The notes under the pieces: generated by a model | Told to the model about the DNA's origin: nothing | The model's input: the letters and a program-made list of their open reading frames with translations, nothing else | Database searches by the model: none | Shown: positions 6,153-9,046 of the stretch, piece after piece | Layout of the letters: the number at the start of each line of letters is the position of its first letter | Position numbering within the stretch: the first letter of the stretch is position 1 | NCBI GenBank assembly: GCA_028718575.1 | Contig: JAQULN010000092.1 | Span: forward strand, 1-9,046 | Source of the DNA: Candidatus Krumholzibacteriia bacterium | GTDB lineage: Bacteria > Krumholzibacteriota > Krumholzibacteriia > LZORAL124-64-63 | DNA: 9,046 nt | Reading direction: 5' to 3' | Position numbers and translations under genes: made by a program

Positions 6153-6536
6153 TCAACCCCGGTGCGCGATCATTTCGACCTCGACGAGAACGTCTTTTGG
6201 CAGACGCGACACCTCGACCACCGAGCGCGCCGGCGGATCGGTAGGGAAGAACCCCGCGTAGACCTCGTTGATGGCCGCGAACTGGTTCATGTCTCGAATG
6301 AACACGGTGACCTTGACGACGTCCGCCAAGGTCATCCCACCCGCCTCGACCACAGCCTGCGCGTTGCGTAACGCATGGCCGGCTTGTTCGGCCGCCGTCT
6401 TGCCGACGATCTGCATCGAGTCGGGGTCCATCGGTATCTGGCCGGCTGTGAACAGAAAGCCGCCGGCGGCAATCGCTTGGTTGTAGGGACCAATCGCCCC
6501 AGGCGCGCGCTTGGTGGTGATGATGCGACGAGACAT
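6153..6536 (-). CDS. ridA: RidA family reactive imine/enamine deaminase
   Basis: A 127-residue member of the RidA/YjgF/YER057c/UK114 family, normal full length. RidA hydrolyses reactive 2-aminoacrylate and other enamine/imine intermediates released by PLP enzymes, working as a cytosolic homotrimer with active sites between subunits. The sequence has GPYNQAI (16-22, with Tyr18), FTAGQIPMDP (29-38) and the signature ARSVVEVSRLPKDV (103-116). Arg104 corresponds to the substrate-binding Arg105 of E. coli RidA and Glu119 to its Glu120. The position of E. coli Cys107 is Val106 here, a tolerated variation. The ATG at 6536 follows GGGAAAGGA by 6 nt; the frame is open farther upstream, but that stretch lacks homology. 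It lies 62 nt after the Gfo/Idh gene and 136 nt before the DHOD-like gene. Confidence 0.95.
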   Translation of the reverse strand: MSRRIITTKRAPGAIGPYNQAIAAGGFLFTAGQIPMDPDSMQIVGKTAAEQAGHALRNAQAVVEAGGMTLADVVKVTVFIRDMNQFAAINEVYAGFFPTDPPARSVVEVSRLPKDVLVEVEMIAHRG

Positions 6537-6556
6537 GGTCGATCCTTTCCCTTTCT

Positions 6557-6583
6557 CGGCGAACTCGCGACCGCGAATCGCCG
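6557..6583 (-). repeat. Strong hairpin between Gfo/Idh and ridA
   Basis: CGGCGA and TCGCCG form the outer 6-bp arms, with TCGCG/CGCGA nested inside, interrupted by only a few bases. It occupies the middle of the 62-nt gap and stops 2-3 nt before the purine-rich ribosome site of ridA (about 6543-6554). It may set relative expression by partial termination or RNA processing. No U-tract follows. Confidence 0.45.
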
Positions 6584-6598
6584 ACAGTAGTGATTGCT

Positions 6599-7576
6599 TC
6601 ACGCCGACGTGACCTCGACCGGTCCGCCGGTTGCCGCCGAGCGGTAGCAAGCGTCGGCGATCGCCAGGGTTGCCAATCCGTCGCGGGCCGTTACCGGCGC
6701 GGCGATCCGGCCGAGGATGGCATCGCGCCAGGCGGCCAGAACCCCGGGCAACGTCGCCGCCGCAGGGTCGCCCGCCTCGCGCAACTCATCGCGGCCACGG
6801 CGAAGCACCAGATGTCCTGCCAGATAGTCGACGGCTAGTTGACCTTCTTCGCCCACGGCTTCGAGCATGCATGACCGACTTCGCGTGTACTTGCTGACCT
6901 CCAGGCTCGCCCAACAACCGTCGTCCAGCTCGGCGTGAGCCAGGAAGAGATCCTCGACGACCGGATTCTGTATTTGTCGCTGGCGCGATTCGACCAGCAC
7001 GAACTCGCGTCCGGTCAGCCAGCGCGCCAGATCGAAGAGGTGGACCCCGGTCAAAAGGACCGAACCGCCGACCGTGGCCGCCGAATCGCGCTGCCAGGCG
7101 AGGGTCGTCGGTTGCAGCCGCTGCGCGAGACGCACCAGGTGCACGCGGCCGAGATCGGGCCACAGCGCGCACGCCCGCTGCAACAGGGGATGCCAGCGCA
7201 AAGTCTGGGCGACCATCACCGGTGGCGCGCCGGGAGCCTCCGCCAACGCCGTCAGCTTGCGCGCCTCGACCACTGTACCGGTCATGGGCTTCTCGACCAG
7301 CACCGGTTTGCCCGCCGCCAACGCCTGCGCCGCCAGTGCGAAATGAGAACTCGGCGGCGTGGCGACGATCACCGCGTCCACCTCTCCGGCCGCCAGCAGC
7401 CGGTCGCCGCTGCCGTACCACGGCACGCCGAACTCGGCGGCCAGGCGCCGGCCGGCGGTTTCGTCGCGGCGACAGAGACCGGCGGCGGCGAGGCCGGGCG
7501 CGTCGCCCCGCACGAGGTGGCGCAGGTAGCGCGCGCCGTGATTGCCGGCGCCGATCACGCCTACGCGGATTGTCAT
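6599..7576 (-). CDS. Gfo/Idh/MocA family NAD(P)-dependent oxidoreductase
   Basis: A 325-residue two-domain dehydrogenase. The N-terminal Rossmann fold has GVIGAGNHG (6-14) for dinucleotide binding, then VIVATPPSSHF (69-79) and the family EKP motif (95-97, VLVEKPMTG) with catalytic Lys96. The C-terminal domain has the second conserved block, GGSVLLTGVHLFDLARWL (170-187), with His179. In most members this block reads GGGxLxDxGxH; the Asp is Leu175 here, so one of the three usual catalytic positions is altered. The family oxidises or reduces sugars, inositols and related hydroxy compounds; the substrate cannot be read from the sequence. The ATG at 7576 has GAAGGT 7 nt upstream. The gene follows the ABC permease by 45 nt and is followed by ridA, so it may share their transcript. 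Confidence 0.92.
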   Translation of the reverse strand: MTIRVGVIGAGNHGARYLRHLVRGDAPGLAAAGLCRRDETAGRRLAAEFGVPWYGSGDRLLAAGEVDAVIVATPPSSHFALAAQALAAGKPVLVEKPMTGTVVEARKLTALAEAPGAPPVMVAQTLRWHPLLQRACALWPDLGRVHLVRLAQRLQPTTLAWQRDSAATVGGSVLLTGVHLFDLARWLTGREFVLVESRQRQIQNPVVEDLFLAHAELDDGCWASLEVSKYTRSRSCMLEAVGEEGQLAVDYLAGHLVLRRGRDELREAGDPAAATLPGVLAAWRDAILGRIAAPVTARDGLATLAIADACYRSAATGGPVEVTSA

Positions 7577-7621
7577 GCCGTCTACCTTCGGGTCGATCCG
7601 GATCCGCCAGGGTGATCCGAG

Positions 7622-8830
7622 TCAGTTCGTCACCCGCAGCGTCCGCGAACCGACGGCCCAGAAGACCACGCCCATCGCGAGCAGCACCACCACCGGCGCG
7701 ATCGCGCCGGCGAGGCCTTGTCCGTAGGTGATCACGTTGTGCAGGCCCTGCATGGCCCACGTCGTCGGAAAGAACTGCCCGACCAGTCGCATGCCCGCGG
7801 GCATGATCTCCAGCGGCCACCATGCCCCTCCCAGTGCCGACAGTACCATGCCGAACAGCCAGACGAGGCTCTCCGCTTGCTGCGGCGTTCGCAGGAAACC
7901 GCTGATCAACAGGCCGAGGGCGGCGATACAGGCACAATAGGCGACGATGACCGCCCCGGCGCCAAGCAGGTACGGCGCCCAAAGGAAATCCAGGCCCAGC
8001 AGGCCGAGCCGGCTCATGAGATCAGTGATCACCACCAGGATGGCCGCCTGCGCAACGCCGAGCAGGATCAGACCCAGCGTCTTGCCCAATAGCACCTGCC
8101 GCATCGACAGCGGCGTGGTCGCCAGACGCCGTAACGTGCCCTGTTGGCGCTCGCGCGTCAGGGCTTCGCAGCCGCCGATCAGCACCGTCATCACCACGAA
8201 CATCACGAGCACGCCGGGGACGCTCTGTTGGGTACCGCGCGGCACGGGTCTGCCCCTGCCGGCGAAGCCGGCCTCGACGGCGACACGGCTCGGCTCGGCC
8301 ACCAGATCGGGGAATCGCCCCTGCATGGCGCTGTCGACCGTTGCGGTATCCAGTTCCGGACCGATCCGCGGTCCGCCTTCCGCGCTGGACCAGCGCCAGA
8401 GATTACTCAGAAACCGCACCTGGGCCTGATGCAGGCGCACGCCCGCGGCCAGGTCATAGAACTCATCGCTGCGCGCGCGCGCTGTCAAGTCGATCTGCGT
8501 TCGCCGGCCATGGAGCACTCGTAGCGTGAAGCTGTCGGGAATGGTCACGAACCGTGTCCGCAGCACGGTGGTCTCGGCCGCCGCCGCGGTGTAGACCGTC
8601 GCGTCGAAATTCTCGCCGCGCAACTGGGCGGCGAAGGCTGAAGCCAGAAAATCACCGTCGCGGTCAACGACCGGTAAACCGACCAGGACCTGTGCGTCGC
8701 GGCCGCCCGCGTTGACCAGGGCGAAGAAGAACACGAAGCCGAGCGGCATCAAAAACAGGAAGAAGATGTTCGACCGCTCCGACAAGTGCTGCCGCAGATC
8801 GTGCAGGGCGACGTGCCAGAGGCTGCTCAT
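7622..8830 (-). CDS. ABC-2 type exporter permease
   Basis: A 402-residue inner-membrane permease of the ABC-2 family (YhfI/YbhS/NatB-like layout). It has one transmembrane helix near the N-terminus (about 21-40), a large extracytoplasmic domain (about 42-203), then five hydrophobic segments (about 204-222, 249-270, 284-306, 320-336 and 377-394). The cytoplasmic ERQQGTLRRLATTPLS (227-242) is the coupling-helix motif that contacts the ATPase. GGAWWPLEIMP (334-344) is the typical re-entrant signature. It contains no nucleotide-binding domain, so a separate ATPase is required, expected upstream beyond the window edge. The ATG overlaps the stop of the preceding permease gene as ATGA, showing co-translation. 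The cargo is unknown: drugs, lipids or ions are all seen in this family. Confidence 0.92.
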   Translation of the reverse strand: MSSLWHVALHDLRQHLSERSNIFFLFLMPLGFVFFFALVNAGGRDAQVLVGLPVVDRDGDFLASAFAAQLRGENFDATVYTAAAAETTVLRTRFVTIPDSFTLRVLHGRRTQIDLTARARSDEFYDLAAGVRLHQAQVRFLSNLWRWSSAEGGPRIGPELDTATVDSAMQGRFPDLVAEPSRVAVEAGFAGRGRPVPRGTQQSVPGVLVMFVVMTVLIGGCEALTRERQQGTLRRLATTPLSMRQVLLGKTLGLILLGVAQAAILVVITDLMSRLGLLGLDFLWAPYLLGAGAVIVAYCACIAALGLLISGFLRTPQQAESLVWLFGMVLSALGGAWWPLEIMPAGMRLVGQFFPTTWAMQGLHNVITYGQGLAGAIAPVVVLLAMGVVFWAVGSRTLRVTN

Positions 8831-9046
8831 CGCAGCACCTCCCGCAGACGGCGCCGCATGAGCAGCTGTCCCAGGCCGACCAGGATCACGCCGACAACGG
8901 CTAACAGGACGGTTCGCGGCACGACCACCGCGACGGCCGCCTGACGCACCATCAGATCGAGAAAGCCTTCAACCGCCCAGTAGTTGAGCGTGAACAGCGA
9001 GAGCGGCCGCACCGCCGCGGGCAGGGATTCGGCCGGGAACATGCTG
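8827..9046 (-). CDS. ABC-2 type permease, C-terminal part only (5' truncated)
   Basis: About 72 codons of the end of a second ABC-2 permease; the frame is open through the window edge, so the ATG at 9042 is internal. The visible part begins with MFPAESLPAAVRPLSLFTLN, matching the (GG)xxFPLExLP re-entrant motif found near the C-terminus of these permeases. A final transmembrane helix (AVAVVVPRTVLLAVVGVILVG, about 20 residues) and a basic tail follow. Its TGA overlaps the ATG of the next permease gene. The two permeases probably form a heterodimeric exporter channel. Confidence 0.85.
   Translation of the reverse strand, partial: SMFPAESLPAAVRPLSLFTLNYWAVEGFLDLMVRQAAVAVVVPRTVLLAVVGVILVGLGQLLMRRRLREVLR

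Noticed and set aside
5048..6244. Long plus-strand open frame (398 codons) opposite the DHOD-like gene
   Set aside because: Antisense shadow of a conserved enzyme; its own product has no family motif and no supporting ribosome site.
7577..7621. Three GGATC copies in the gap before the Gfo/Idh gene
   Set aside because: Short and irregularly spaced in a GC-rich 45-bp gap; no more structure than chance would allow.
6786..7982. Minus-strand open frame of 398 codons across the Gfo/Idh and permease genes
   Set aside because: Shifted frame of two real genes; the product is extremely Arg/Gly-rich and typical of a high-GC frame shadow.

Overview
High-GC bacterial DNA with dense gene packing, short intergenic gaps and mostly strong purine-rich Shine-Dalgarno sites. 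The protein families present (GAF/hybrid histidine kinase, PilZ, RidA, TrhA/hemolysin III, UPF0316, glycine-rich RRM protein, ABC-2 permeases) fit a Gram-negative such as a proteobacterium or acidobacterium-like lineage. The sequence alone does not fix the phylum. The first bases nearly match the end of an Illumina adapter, so the left edge may be a raw contig end.

Left part (1-3118): a 5'-truncated GAF-HisKA-HATPase-REC hybrid sensor kinase (+) runs convergently into a UPF0316/DUF2179 membrane protein (-), with a small palindrome between the two stops. A 184-base divergent spacer, carrying a plausible promoter overlapped by an operator-like inverted repeat, separates the UPF0316 gene from a small protein-kinase-like gene (+). 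That kinase keeps the ATP and catalytic residues but has almost no activation segment.

Middle (3119-5011): the kinase converges on a short RRM protein gene (-) that starts at GTG and has a long structured 5' leader (about 270 nt from a predicted promoter). Upstream of it on the same strand are a TrhA/hemolysin III family membrane protein and a PilZ protein. These two are separated by 3 nt and are probably co-translated. A nested 60-nt hairpin covers the TrhA stop codon and separates that pair from the RRM promoter.

Right part (5012-9046): all on the minus strand. In transcription order these are the end of one ABC-2 permease, a second complete ABC-2 permease overlapping it by ATGA, a Gfo/Idh/MocA oxidoreductase, a RidA imine deaminase and a dihydroorotate-dehydrogenase-like flavoprotein. 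The permeases form an exporter whose ATPase should lie just outside the window. The three enzymes may be co-transcribed, but their gaps (45, 62 and 136 nt) make a single operon uncertain.

I see no mobile element, CRISPR array, phage gene, tRNA or rRNA. Nothing here amounts to a clear new defence or mobile system. The points most worth following are the minimal kinase with its divergent regulatory region, the structured leader of the RRM gene, and the DHOD-like protein that lacks the usual active-site motif.
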